Shown: piece after piece, positions 26,777-35,830 of the stretch
How the letters are laid out: the number at the start of each line of letters is the position of its first letter
Numbering within the stretch: position 1 is the first letter of the stretch
Source of the DNA: Pseudohongiella sp. O18
Lineage (GTDB): Bacteria > Pseudomonadota > Gammaproteobacteria > Pseudomonadales > Pseudohongiellaceae
Direction: 5' to 3'
DNA: 64,000 nucleotides
Assembly: GCF_021729085.1 (NCBI RefSeq)
Contig: NZ_JAJSAR010000001.1
Coordinates: 1 to 64,000 of the forward strand
Notes under the pieces: generated by a model
The model's database searches: none
Told to the model about the DNA's origin: nothing
What the model saw: only the letters and a program-made list of their open reading frames with translations
Program-made: the position numbers and the translations under genes

Positions 26777-28006
26777 TCAGAACCGCGCCTCTGCCATCAA
26801 CCAGAACTTGCTGGTATCCCGGGCGAACTGCTCCGCCTGATAACGCGCGTACTTGGCTGTCAGCGTGTAACGCGTGCCGAAGGCTCGGCCAAGCTGAATA
26901 TTCCACTCTTTACCGTAGTCAAGGCCAGAAACATCCGCCTGATAGTCATGATGATGCAACTGCAGAGCAAATCCTGCGACGACACCCGATACGCTGAACT
27001 GGTTATCCCGCATGCCGGCAGTGGGCGTCGTCAGAAATTTATCTGCCCAGCCCTGAAAAGCGTGCAGTGTCGCCAGTGGCGTCTGCATGGCAACGCCAGC
27101 ACTGCTGTCCGCGCCCAGCGACTCATGCGCCCAGCCAATCCGCCATCCGGCATGTGTAAGCCCCAGGCCCGCATGATGGTAATTCACGTCAAAACTGGCC
27201 GGGTTATTGGCTGCATCCGTTTGCTGTGCAACTTCAGCTCTATAATCCAGCCGCAGATTCTCTCTGGCATCAAACGCCCCGCTGACGATCAGACCCGTGG
27301 TTGCAGAGGACAATGCAGCTGCATCGTCGAAATCCAGCGCGATATGATAGGCAGCCACATCAATAGCCGGGCTGACCGTCCAGCGTGCGTTCAGAATATG
27401 ATGATCGCTGTCCAGCGATGCTGCCGGCACACCTGACTCGGGTCCAAAGATACGTTGAGTATCGTCAACCCAGGCGTAGTTGAGCTGCACCTGCTCAGCG
27501 GGTTTATAAGCAACATCAATGGCATCGTAGGTCTGTTCGTTCTGACGCCAGCCGACGCCACCAATCATTCGCTGATTTTCCCGCAGCAGGCGCTGTCGGC
27601 CTGCCGTCACGGTCAGCCGGTCACGTTCCAGTCGCAACGCAGCCTGATTAAGATCGGTCCCGTCCGGATCAACAATGACTGGTCGCATTATCATGCCATT
27701 ACGAGTGTTGTTGAAGCTGTCGTCACCCAGATAACTGACATTGTCCACTTCCACCAATAGCGACAGGCTTTGCCAGCTTCCACTTCGATACGTCAGTCGG
27801 GTACGCAGCGTATTGGCCACTGCATCTCTGGGCAGAGCATCGTCGTCAACCTGTTCACTTCGCGCCCTGAATGAAATTGACGTGCTACCTTGCGCCAGCG
27901 CTTCGGCGACACTGTCTGAATCTGCAGCGCCTGCCAATGCTGGCGCTGTTGTCAGCATCATGGCAGCAGCGACGTTTCTGCCCAGTGCCATTTTGCTGCG
28001 AGACAC
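26777..28006 (-). CDS. Internal-start porin-like outer-membrane protein (alternative product of the cobA frame)
   Basis: If translation restarts at GTG 28006 (VSRSKMALG) or ATG 27991 (MALGRNVAA), the product is a secreted protein of about 404-409 residues. It would have a basic n-region, a hydrophobic core and an ALAGA-ADS cleavage site. The mature part is rich in alternating strands, with Tyr/Trp girdle residues and a C-terminal Phe (FWLMAEARF) as required for BAM recognition. Ribosome sites are weak: AGG 11 bases before the GTG. Placement in a nitrate operon suggests passage of nitrate or nitrite through the outer membrane, which is inference. Confidence 0.5.
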   Translation of the reverse strand: MSRSKMALGRNVAAAMMLTTAPALAGAADSDSVAEALAQGSTSISFRARSEQVDDDALPRDAVANTLRTRLTYRSGSWQSLSLLVEVDNVSYLGDDSFNNTRNGMIMRPVIVDPDGTDLNQAALRLERDRLTVTAGRQRLLRENQRMIGGVGWRQNEQTYDAIDVAYKPAEQVQLNYAWVDDTQRIFGPESGVPAASLDSDHHILNARWTVSPAIDVAAYHIALDFDDAAALSSATTGLIVSGAFDARENLRLDYRAEVAQQTDAANNPASFDVNYHHAGLGLTHAGWRIGWAHESLGADSSAGVAMQTPLATLHAFQGWADKFLTTPTAGMRDNQFSVSGVVAGFALQLHHHDYQADVSGLDYGKEWNIQLGRAFGTRYTLTAKYARYQAEQFARDTSKFWLMAEARF

Positions 28007-28792
28007 CTGATGCGATGCCTGTTCAACGGCAGCCCTCGCTTGCTGGGCCAGGGTGATCACTTTGCCCACCACCAGCAGGCAGGGTGTCTGAAGATTGTGC
28101 TGTTTTGCCATTTGCTCGATTTCCTTAAGTTTGCAAGTAATAGTTCTCTGATGTGCGTAGCTTCCGTTCTCGATTAGCGCGGCCGGTGTATCGGGCGACA
28201 TGCCATGAGAGCCAAGGTTCTTCTGAATTCGCTGCAGGGAACTCAGCCCCATGTAAAAGACAAGCGTGCGTTGCGGATCTGCAGCCAGCGAAGCCCAGTC
28301 GGTGTCATCCCCATCGTCACTGTGGTGAGCGGTCGTCAGGCAAACGCTATCGGCGACCTTACGCTGTGTCAGCGGAAAGCCCGATGCCGCTGCACAGGCA
28401 GCCGCAGCTGTGATTCCCGGCACGACATGTACGGGGACCCCCGCTGCGCGCAGAGTCAACATTTCCTCGCCGCCGCGACCGAAAATAAATGGATCACCGC
28501 CCTTTAGCCGGACCACTTTGCAACCACGGCGGGCATGCTTGACCAGCAGCGCCTCGATTTCGTGTTGGGGCACCCGATGAAAGCCCGGCCGTTTACCAAC
28601 ATCCAGCATGACGGCGTCATCGCGCGCCTCTTTTAATAACTGTGGCGAGACCAGACGATCATAGACCAACACGTCCGCCTCTCGGATCAGGCGTAAACCA
28701 CGCACGCTGATCAGCTCCGGGTCGCCCGGGCCTGCGCCAACCAACCACACCTCACCTACCCTGTGAATATCACTCTGTACTAGTGACAACAT
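26777..28792 (-). CDS. cobA: Uroporphyrinogen-III C-methyltransferase fused in frame to an outer-membrane porin-like barrel
   Basis: A 671-codon uninterrupted frame with two unrelated parts. Residues about 12-255 are a complete SUMT (CobA): GEVWLVGAGPGDPELISVRGL, VVRLKGGDPFIFGRGGEE, VVPGITAAAACAA and TLVFYMGL. It makes precorrin-2 for siroheme, the NirB cofactor. After residue 262 comes a perfect signal peptide (VSRSKMALGRNVAAAMML...ALAGA) and about 380 residues of alternating amphipathic strands ending in Phe, as in alginate-export/porin-type barrels. A cytoplasmic enzyme joined to an exported barrel is topologically implausible. Two products from one frame, the second from an internal start, seem likelier. 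It overlaps nasA by 13 bases. Confidence 0.85.
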   Translation of the reverse strand: MLSLVQSDIHRVGEVWLVGAGPGDPELISVRGLRLIREADVLVYDRLVSPQLLKEARDDAVMLDVGKRPGFHRVPQHEIEALLVKHARRGCKVVRLKGGDPFIFGRGGEEMLTLRAAGVPVHVVPGITAAAACAAASGFPLTQRKVADSVCLTTAHHSDDGDDTDWASLAADPQRTLVFYMGLSSLQRIQKNLGSHGMSPDTPAALIENGSYAHQRTITCKLKEIEQMAKQHNLQTPCLLVVGKVITLAQQARAAVEQASHQVSRSKMALGRNVAAAMMLTTAPALAGAADSDSVAEALAQGSTSISFRARSEQVDDDALPRDAVANTLRTRLTYRSGSWQSLSLLVEVDNVSYLGDDSFNNTRNGMIMRPVIVDPDGTDLNQAALRLERDRLTVTAGRQRLLRENQRMIGGVGWRQNEQTYDAIDVAYKPAEQVQLNYAWVDDTQRIFGPESGVPAASLDSDHHILNARWTVSPAIDVAAYHIALDFDDAAALSSATTGLIVSGAFDARENLRLDYRAEVAQQTDAANNPASFDVNYHHAGLGLTHAGWRIGWAHESLGADSSAGVAMQTPLATLHAFQGWADKFLTTPTAGMRDNQFSVSGVVAGFALQLHHHDYQADVSGLDYGKEWNIQLGRAFGTRYTLTAKYARYQAEQFARDTSKFWLMAEARF

Positions 28793-31473
28793 ACCGCCTC
28801 CTCGGCTTCAGCCGGCTGGTTCTCAGCCAATAATCTTTTGATCTCTGGTATGCAGGAACCACAATTGGTACCCGCCCGACAGCATGAGCCTACTTTTTCA
28901 ACTTCGTCACAACCCGCATCAATCGCAGCCATAACAGTACTTTGATAAACGTTGTGGCAGCTGCAGACCAGGGGTCCGGCTTGTTGTGCAGACTGGTCGG
29001 CAGGAATACCCAGCAGTAGCGCCGGCATCGACATGCTCGTTGCAGCAGCGTCCTCTGCCAGCAGTGCGTCAAGCAACCAGGATTCGTCGATCTGTGGAGG
29101 CTGGGGGGCTTTGGCAAACCACAGCTGAGCACCGTTTTCACCAGTACCCAGCAATCGCAGGTGTTCGCCGTCATCATCCTCCACTTCCGTCCAGGCTGTG
29201 ACATGCTCACCCCACAGTGTCCGGCACGTATTCATACTGACAGGTTCGGTGCCTGCCAGCGTTACCACCTGCCAGTCACCCATTTGTCGCCGGCTCCAAT
29301 ATTTATTCTCAGGTAGTGGCTGCTCCGTCCTGGTAATAAGCAGGGCATACCAGTCAACTTCTACAGCCTGCAGCATCACCGGTATCTGCTTGAATGCCGG
29401 CTGACCCGAGAACGGATCTACGCGAGAAGGCGCCAGAGCACCCACTCTTGCCTGACTGGCAAAACAATCATTCCAGTGAATGGGCATAAAGGCGGACCCG
29501 GCTTTCTGCCCTGGCTGCGGACGCGCGCGAACGACGCAATTCCCCTGGGCGCTGGACACTCTGACAATCGCGCCATCAGTAATATTCAGCTCTGCCATAT
29601 CCTCAGGGTTCAGCTCAACAAATGGCTCTGAGATATGTCGCTGCAGCCGGGAGCTGAGACCTGTGCGTGTCATCGTGTGCCATTGATCACGGATGCGGCC
29701 GGTGTTGAGCACGAACGGGAAATCGACATCAGTCACATCAAGCGTTGCCGGGATGTTGACCGGTACAACATTGGCGCGGCCATCGCGGGTAAAAAAGCGG
29801 CCATCAGCAAGCATTCTTGATGTGCCCTGCAGTTGTGTCAGAAAAACGCTTGCCTGGTGAGCAGGGACGGGCCACTGAATAGGTGTCAGCTGGTCGTACT
29901 CGGCATTGGACAGTGTGGCTAGCGCACCGATATCAAAATCGCGGCTGCCGTTGTTCTGATGACCGGACAGGGCTGCGTGCTCTCGAAAGATATCGGCTGC
30001 GCAGTGGTAATCGAAGGCGTGTCCATAGCCAAGCTTTTCGGCCACCCGACTGATAATCTGCCAGTCCGGCAAAGCCTGGCCAGATAATGGTAGAAAGGCG
30101 CGTTGTCGCGAGATACACCGTTCCGAGTTGGTGACGGTACCATTCTTTTCACCCCATGCTGCTGCAGGCAATTGAATGTGCGCCAGACGCAGCGTGTCTG
30201 TATCCGCAACACAGTCAGACACCACTACATGATCACATCCGGCAAGGGCGCGAATAATCGTGTCTGATTCGGGCAGGGACACGACCGGATTGGTTGCCAT
30301 GATCCAGATAAATTTTATTTTGCCATCGGCGACTGCGCGGAACATGTCCACCGCTTTTAGTCCGGGTTTCTCTGGCAGTTTGTCGCTGCGCCAGAATTCA
30401 CCTACCAGCGCGCGATGCTCTGTATTGTCAATGTCCATGTGCGCAGCGAGCATATTGGCAAGGCCGCCGACCTCGCGCCCACCCATGGCATTGGGCTGCC
30501 CAGTGATGGAGAACGGGCTGCTGCCAGGCTTTCCAACACGGCCCGTGACAAGGTGGCAGTAAAGAATCAGACTGGCCTGATCAACGCCATGCGCAGACTG
30601 ATTAATGCCCTGGGAGAACACGGTTACTGTGGACTGCGTTTGCGCAAATTTCTGATAAAACGCCGCAAGCTCCTCAGCTGTCAAACCACAGCGGCCGGCT
30701 ATCTCACCAAGGTTGCCGCTGCGCGCCTGACTTGCAGCGATCATGTCATCCATGCCATTGGTATGCTGGTCAATGTACTGACGGTCTAGCGCATCATGAG
30801 TACCAAGATAGGCAAGCAAGCCGTCAAACAGCCACACATCACTGCCAGGTGCAATCTGCAAATGCAGGTCAGCCTGTTCTGCTGTCACGGTGCGTCTTGG
30901 ATCGATGACAACTATCGTCATTTCCGGACGTTGCTGTTTGGCCGCCATCAGTCGTTGAAATACCACTGGGTGTGTCCATGCCATATTGGACCCGGTCAAC
31001 ACGACCAGGTCAGCCAGTTCCAGATCCTCATAGCATCCCGGCACTGTATCACTGCCGAATACCCGTTTATGCGCTGCCACCGCTGTCGACATACACAGAC
31101 GACTGTTGGTATCAATATTGGCGGAGCCCAGAAAGCCTTTGATCAGCTTGTTGGCAACATAATAGTCTTCAGTCAACAATTGACCTGATACATAAAACGC
31201 AACCGATTCAGGCCCGTAACGCTTGAGTGTTTTTTCCAGCCGTTTGGCAACTTCGGAGGTCGCATGATCCCAACTGGCCAGCAGACCGTCTACTCGAGGC
31301 TGCAGCAGTCGGCTCTGCGATCCAAGAGTCTCTGCCAATGCGCTGCCTTTGACACACAGCCTGCCGCCGTTGGCCGGGTGCTGCGTGTCTCCAAGCAATT
31401 CACTGGATTTCGAATCCATTTGAAGACCGCATCCCACACCACAGTAGGGGCATGTCGTTCTGATACTGTTCAT
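28780..31473 (-). CDS. nasA: Assimilatory nitrate reductase catalytic subunit NasA
   Basis: Cytoplasmic Mo-bisMGD enzyme reducing nitrate to nitrite, 897 residues. The N-terminal 4Fe-4S motif is CPYCGVGCGL with a downstream Cys in GGRLCVKG. The molybdopterin oxidoreductase core contains GSNMAWTHPV and the nitrate-reductase segment TGQPNAMGGREVGGLANML. A molydopterin-dinucleotide-binding domain lies near residues 560-680. The C-terminal BFD-like 2Fe-2S domain has CSCHNV and CCRAGTNCGSC. There is no Tat signal, which fits the assimilatory type. It overlaps the FAD reductase by four bases and cobA by 13. Confidence 0.96.
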   Translation of the reverse strand: MNSIRTTCPYCGVGCGLQMDSKSSELLGDTQHPANGGRLCVKGSALAETLGSQSRLLQPRVDGLLASWDHATSEVAKRLEKTLKRYGPESVAFYVSGQLLTEDYYVANKLIKGFLGSANIDTNSRLCMSTAVAAHKRVFGSDTVPGCYEDLELADLVVLTGSNMAWTHPVVFQRLMAAKQQRPEMTIVVIDPRRTVTAEQADLHLQIAPGSDVWLFDGLLAYLGTHDALDRQYIDQHTNGMDDMIAASQARSGNLGEIAGRCGLTAEELAAFYQKFAQTQSTVTVFSQGINQSAHGVDQASLILYCHLVTGRVGKPGSSPFSITGQPNAMGGREVGGLANMLAAHMDIDNTEHRALVGEFWRSDKLPEKPGLKAVDMFRAVADGKIKFIWIMATNPVVSLPESDTIIRALAGCDHVVVSDCVADTDTLRLAHIQLPAAAWGEKNGTVTNSERCISRQRAFLPLSGQALPDWQIISRVAEKLGYGHAFDYHCAADIFREHAALSGHQNNGSRDFDIGALATLSNAEYDQLTPIQWPVPAHQASVFLTQLQGTSRMLADGRFFTRDGRANVVPVNIPATLDVTDVDFPFVLNTGRIRDQWHTMTRTGLSSRLQRHISEPFVELNPEDMAELNITDGAIVRVSSAQGNCVVRARPQPGQKAGSAFMPIHWNDCFASQARVGALAPSRVDPFSGQPAFKQIPVMLQAVEVDWYALLITRTEQPLPENKYWSRRQMGDWQVVTLAGTEPVSMNTCRTLWGEHVTAWTEVEDDDGEHLRLLGTGENGAQLWFAKAPQPPQIDESWLLDALLAEDAAATSMSMPALLLGIPADQSAQQAGPLVCSCHNVYQSTVMAAIDAGCDEVEKVGSCCRAGTNCGSCIPEIKRLLAENQPAEAEEAVCCH

Positions 31474-32777
31474 GAGGCAGCCCGGCTTGACGGCGCCAAC
31501 AGCGTGGCAGGATTGGAATCAGCCTTGCACCCATCTTCGATCATACGCAGATAGTGACTGCTGTCTCCTATGTCTCCAAACATCACAGCCCCAACCAGCT
31601 GACTGCCACGCCACCAGAGACGTCGATAATGGCCAGTGCGACCATCACGCATTGCCATGCTGCGCAAGGGGGCACTGTTGTCCGGTGACGCCAGCATGCC
31701 AGCAGAGAAAACGTCCACACCGCTGACTTTTAAGCGTGTTGGCAGCGGCTGACGCTGGTAATGAGGGAGCACACTGGCATGGTTGTCGACATCAGGCGAG
31801 ATTCTCTCAGTGCCAGTTGTCGCTTTATATAGCAGCACTGCGGAAAGAATGTCGGCCTGCTGATAGATTGGCGCTACCAGCCCAAACATTTCACTTTCAA
31901 TCTGGCAACATTCACCCAGAGCGAATACACGCTCATCACTGGTCTGCAACCACTTATCAACGACTATTGCACGCTCTACTACCAGGTCCAACTGACGCGC
32001 CAGCGATACCTCCGGAATAATGCCCAGCGCCATGACGGCGGTAGTACACGGCAGGCGCCGGCCGTCAGCGAGTAACAATGCAGAGACAGTCTCACCCGTG
32101 GCGTCCGCCTCGAATCTCACGCAGTTTGCTTCTGGATTAAAACCGATTCCACGCTGCTGCAGCGTGCGCCGAAGCAATTCACCAGCTTCACCATCCAGTT
32201 GGCGATTCATTGGCCAGGATTCATTGTGCACGACAGTCACTTGCATGCCGCGAGCCTGCAGCGCACACGCCGCTTCCAGGCCAAGCAGACCGCCACCAAC
32301 CACCACAGCATTTTTGTCAGATTCTGGATTGCCAGCGTCTCGCGAGCGGGCGATAAGCTGCTTTGCCTCCTGGAGCGTACGCAGCGTCATGACGCCATCA
32401 AGATCAGTACCGGGGATAGGTAAGCGTGCCGCACGCGAACCAGTTGCCAGAACCAGATAGTCCCAATTCAGTTTCCGTCCACTTTCAGTGGTGGCGCTCT
32501 GTGTGTCCAGTTCGATGCTACTGACTGCATCACCGGCGATCAGCTGTATATCATGTTGGCGATACCAGCTCCGGTCCTGCATGGCCAGTGCGGCTTCATC
32601 CGATTCTCCGGCAAGCAAGGATGACAGCAGGACGCGGTTGTAGCCGCCAAGCTTCTCGTCGCCAACGATGGTTATGGCAAATTGCCCCGGAGACTTTTCT
32701 TCAAGATCGCGGACCAGCCGGGTCGCGGCCATGCCATGTCCAACAATCAGCAGTCGCTTTCTGGATGAGACCAACAT
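31470..32777 (-). CDS. FAD-dependent NAD(P)H oxidoreductase, nitrate reductase electron-donor subunit (NasB-type)
   Basis: A 435-residue pyridine-nucleotide-disulfide-family flavoprotein. FAD-binding GHGMAATRLVRDLEEK is at the N-terminus, the NAD(P)-binding GGGLLGLEAACALQARGMQV near residue 160, and the second FAD motif is FALGECCQIE. It resembles the N-terminal half of NirB and rubredoxin reductases. Lying between nirD and nasA with a four-base overlap to nasA, it most likely passes electrons from NADH or NADPH to NasA. A role as an accessory nitrite reductase flavoprotein is possible. Confidence 0.85.
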   Translation of the reverse strand: MLVSSRKRLLIVGHGMAATRLVRDLEEKSPGQFAITIVGDEKLGGYNRVLLSSLLAGESDEAALAMQDRSWYRQHDIQLIAGDAVSSIELDTQSATTESGRKLNWDYLVLATGSRAARLPIPGTDLDGVMTLRTLQEAKQLIARSRDAGNPESDKNAVVVGGGLLGLEAACALQARGMQVTVVHNESWPMNRQLDGEAGELLRRTLQQRGIGFNPEANCVRFEADATGETVSALLLADGRRLPCTTAVMALGIIPEVSLARQLDLVVERAIVVDKWLQTSDERVFALGECCQIESEMFGLVAPIYQQADILSAVLLYKATTGTERISPDVDNHASVLPHYQRQPLPTRLKVSGVDVFSAGMLASPDNSAPLRSMAMRDGRTGHYRRLWWRGSQLVGAVMFGDIGDSSHYLRMIEDGCKADSNPATLLAPSSRAAS

Positions 32778-32779
32778 AA

Positions 32780-33142
32780 CTACTCCCCGGCTGCGATCCA
32801 GACGCGTGAATCACGAACTGTCACAGCGAAGGTCTGCAACCTGACAGAACCATCTTCAAGACATTCTCCACTGCGCAGACAGAAGTGCTGCTTGTAGACT
32901 GGAGAAGCCACAACCAGCCGGCCTCCTATATCACCGACAATCCCGCGCGAAAGAACATTGGCGCCACTGAAAGGATCATGATTCTGAACCGCGAAGATTC
33001 CATCCCGCGTATTGAATATGGCAACCTGCGCCTTGCCCAGGCGTGCTGCAGCACCTGTGCCCGGGACTATCTGATCGATATCCGCGATATCAAACCAATC
33101 GCTGCGCTGCACGGCAGCCGCTTCCATTTGCTGACTCATCAC
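32780..33142 (-). CDS. nirD: Nitrite reductase small subunit NirD
   Basis: A 120-residue Rieske-fold subunit partnering NirB in NADH-dependent nitrite reduction to ammonium. Typical segments are VAIFNTRDGIFAVQNHDPFSGANVLSRGIVGDIGG, SPVYKQHFCLRSGECLED and the C-terminal VRDSRVWI. As in other NirD proteins the Rieske cluster ligands are not all retained. Its start overlaps the nirB stop by four bases, and its own stop is two bases before the FAD oxidoreductase start. Confidence 0.95.
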   Translation of the reverse strand: MMSQQMEAAAVQRSDWFDIADIDQIVPGTGAAARLGKAQVAIFNTRDGIFAVQNHDPFSGANVLSRGIVGDIGGRLVVASPVYKQHFCLRSGECLEDGSVRLQTFAVTVRDSRVWIAAGE

Positions 33143-35658
33143 ACTACCTCCACGAGTTCTACCTTGTCTTTTTCCTCTGCCCGCGCGGGACGCTTTTGAC
33201 CGCGCTCGCGCACATAAACGATCTGTTCATCGGGATTGTCGTCGTTCAGGAATGGCCGGAAGCGTTGTAGCGCCACCGGATCTTCGATAGTTCGTTTCCA
33301 TTCGCACACGTAGGTATCAATGACACCCTGCATTTGTGCCTCCAGTTCAGCGGCTATGCCAAGCGAATCATTGATGATGACGTCCTGCAGGTACTCGAGC
33401 CCGCCCTCGAGGTTGTCGCGCCATATTGACGTGCGCTGCAGGCGATCCGCGGTGCGAATGTAAAACATCAGGAAGCGGTCGATGTATCGAATCAGTGTCT
33501 CGTCGTCGAGGTCACTTGCAAACAGCTCGGCGTGCCGGGGCCGCATGCCGCCATTTCCACAAACGTAAAGATTCCAGCCTTTTTCCGTCGCAATGACGCC
33601 AACATCTTTACTCTGGGCCTCGGCGCACTCCCGTGTACAACCGGAAACTGCCATCTTCAGTTTGTGCGGTGATCGCAGTCCGCGATATCTTTCCTCAACG
33701 TAGATGGCCATGCTGACAGAGTCCTGTACGCCGTACCGGCACCAGGTTGATCCGACACAGGACTTCACTGTTCGCAGCGCTTTACCGTACGCGTGGCCCG
33801 ATTCGAAACCAGCGTCGACCAGATCACGCCATATAAGTGGCAGCTGCTCTACACGTGCACCAAACAGGTCAACACGCTGACCGCCGGTAATTTTTGTATA
33901 CAGGTCATATTTCTGTGCGACCTGTCCCAGTACGAGTAACTTCTCCGGGGTAATCTCACCACCAGGAATTCTAGGTACGACAGAGTAGCTGCCGTCTTTC
34001 TGAAGGTTGGCCAGGAAGTTGTCATTGGTATCCTGCAGACCAACGTGTTTAGGGTCGAGGACGTAGTCGTTCCAGCATGATGCGAGAATGGACGCCACTG
34101 CTGGCTTGCAGATGTCGCAACCGCGGCCGGTACCGTGACTTTCAAGCAGCTCATCGAAACTGCGGATCTTGTTCACTCTCACCAGATGGTAGAGACCCTG
34201 CCGACTGTAAGCAAAATGCTCGCAGATGTGATCATTGACCTCGACACCACGACGCTTCAGTTCGGCGTCGAGAACCTGTTTGACCAGTGTGGCACAGCCA
34301 CCGCAGGTCGCTGACGCTCGTGTTTCGGTTTTTAACGCGCCGATTGTCATACAGCCACTTTCTATTGCCTGACACAGGGCGCCTTTCGACACATTATTGC
34401 AGCTACAGATCTGGGCCTGCGCCGGCAGGGCATCCACACCCAACACAGGCTTGTTGTCCGAAGGCAGTATCAGGCTGACGGGAGACTCAGGCAAATCAAG
34501 TCCATTCAGGGCGTATTGCAGCAACATGTCATAGTCACTGGTATCACCTACCAGCACGGCACCCAACAGGCGGGTAGCGTCTTGGTTGATAACCAGTTTT
34601 TTGTAGAAGCCCTTGATGCTGTCTTCAACAACGCACACCCGACTCCCTTCGGTATTACCGTGAGCATCACCGATAGATCCCACTTCTACGCCTAGCAGTT
34701 TTAACTTTGTGCTCATGTCGGCGCCACTGAAAGGCTCGCCCTGGTCGCACAGATGGCCGGCAAGTTTGCGTGCCATGTCGTAACCGGGTGCTACCAGACC
34801 AAATATGCGAGACTGCCAGAGCGCCACTTCGCCGATGGCAAAAATGGCAGGATCGGATGTCATACAGTGATCATCGATGACAACACCACCGCGATCGCCT
34901 ATGGTCAGGCCACAGTCTCTTGCCAGTTTGTCCTGAGGACGTATACCGGCTGAAAAGACAACCATATCGGTCTCCAGCTCACCATCAGCAAACACCAGCC
35001 GATGCCGGGCCTTATCACCCGCCTCGATACGCTGAGTAGCCTTCGACGTGTGAACATTCACACCGAGTGCTTCAATTTTCTCTCGCAACAACTGACCACC
35101 CCGGGCATCCAGCTGCACCGCCATCAGTTGTGGTGCAAATTCAATTACATCGGTCGTCAGGCCCAGGTCTTTCAATGCCTTGGCTGCCTCAAGCCCGAGC
35201 AGGCCACCGCCGATGACTACCCCTCGACGACAGCCTTCGGCAGCCGCCTTGATCTGGCGCAGATCTTCCAGTGTGCGGTAAACGAAACAGGCTTCACGGT
35301 CGTGCCCTGGGATTGGCGGAACAAAGGGATAGGAACCGCTTGCCAGGACCAGTACATCATAGTCAACGACAGTTCCTTTGTTTCCAGAGACCTTGCGTTC
35401 AGCCCGGTCGATCGTTGCTGCCGCTTCGCCAATGATCAGGCGAACACCGTGGCGCTCAAAAAAGGCCAGGTCTGTCAGCGCAAGATCCTCATCAGTGGCG
35501 CCGCTGAACCAGCTGCTGAGCTGGACTCGATCATAGGCTGGACACGGCTCTTCACAGAAAACAGTAATCTGAAAATCCTGATCCATGGCGACCAGCTCTT
35601 CCAGGAAGCGCTGCCCTACCATGCCATTACCGATCACTACCAGCTGTTTCGTTTGCAT
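33139..35658 (-). CDS. nirB: NADH-dependent nitrite reductase large subunit NirB
   Basis: Cytoplasmic sirohaem enzyme reducing nitrite to ammonium, 839 residues. The N-terminal FAD/NAD module has VIGNGMVGQRFLEEL and GGGLLGLEAAKAL. Two BFD-like 2Fe-2S regions follow (CSCNNVSKG; CGGCATLV; GRGCDICKPAVASIL). The sirohaem/4Fe-4S half has CVGSTWCRYG and SGCTRECAEAQSKDVGVIATEKGWNLYVCGNGG, which hold the cluster cysteines. It is first gene of the minus-strand nitrate operon, preceded by a sigma54 promoter and a terminator-containing leader. The ATG has an AGGGG site nine bases upstream. Confidence 0.97.
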   Translation of the reverse strand: MQTKQLVVIGNGMVGQRFLEELVAMDQDFQITVFCEEPCPAYDRVQLSSWFSGATDEDLALTDLAFFERHGVRLIIGEAAATIDRAERKVSGNKGTVVDYDVLVLASGSYPFVPPIPGHDREACFVYRTLEDLRQIKAAAEGCRRGVVIGGGLLGLEAAKALKDLGLTTDVIEFAPQLMAVQLDARGGQLLREKIEALGVNVHTSKATQRIEAGDKARHRLVFADGELETDMVVFSAGIRPQDKLARDCGLTIGDRGGVVIDDHCMTSDPAIFAIGEVALWQSRIFGLVAPGYDMARKLAGHLCDQGEPFSGADMSTKLKLLGVEVGSIGDAHGNTEGSRVCVVEDSIKGFYKKLVINQDATRLLGAVLVGDTSDYDMLLQYALNGLDLPESPVSLILPSDNKPVLGVDALPAQAQICSCNNVSKGALCQAIESGCMTIGALKTETRASATCGGCATLVKQVLDAELKRRGVEVNDHICEHFAYSRQGLYHLVRVNKIRSFDELLESHGTGRGCDICKPAVASILASCWNDYVLDPKHVGLQDTNDNFLANLQKDGSYSVVPRIPGGEITPEKLLVLGQVAQKYDLYTKITGGQRVDLFGARVEQLPLIWRDLVDAGFESGHAYGKALRTVKSCVGSTWCRYGVQDSVSMAIYVEERYRGLRSPHKLKMAVSGCTRECAEAQSKDVGVIATEKGWNLYVCGNGGMRPRHAELFASDLDDETLIRYIDRFLMFYIRTADRLQRTSIWRDNLEGGLEYLQDVIINDSLGIAAELEAQMQGVIDTYVCEWKRTIEDPVALQRFRPFLNDDNPDEQIVYVRERGQKRPARAEEKDKVELVEVV

Positions 35659-35711
35659 CTCTATTCCCCTGCGCTCGTGCGGGCCATTCGATTTTCTGTA
35701 AGCCAGAAAAC

Positions 35712-35756
35712 AAAAAAGGCGCTCATCACACGAATGTTCGTGTCATGAGCGCCTTT
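35712..35756 (-). terminator. Leader terminator upstream of nirB
   Basis: On the minus strand AAAGGCGCTCATGACACG-loop-CGTGTGATGAGCGCC is followed by TTTTTTG. The 15-base stem has a single mismatch and the loop is AACATT. It lies about 55 bases before the nirB ATG, inside its transcript. Unless antiterminated, it would stop transcription before nirB. The same stem also has a short T-run on the plus side. Confidence 0.85.
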
Positions 35757-35782
35757 GCCCGGTGTACTTTTGTCTGCAGTAT

Positions 35783-35800
35783 CTGCTCGCCGTTGAGCAG
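35783..35800 (-). promoter_or_regulatory. ANTAR-type hexaloop hairpin in the nirB leader
   Basis: The minus strand reads CTGCTC-AACGGC-GAGCAG: a perfect six-base stem closing a six-base loop with A at position 1 and G at position 4. That is the recognition pattern reported for NasR/ANTAR antitermination RNAs. It lies between the sigma54 promoter and the leader terminator. A partly overlapping seven-base stem (AGCAGGA/TCCTGCT, 35796-35822) could be the competing fold. NasR is encoded at 39.6-40.8 kb. Confidence 0.75.
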
Positions 35801-35830
35801 GACTGATTAAATGAATCCTGCTATGACGCC

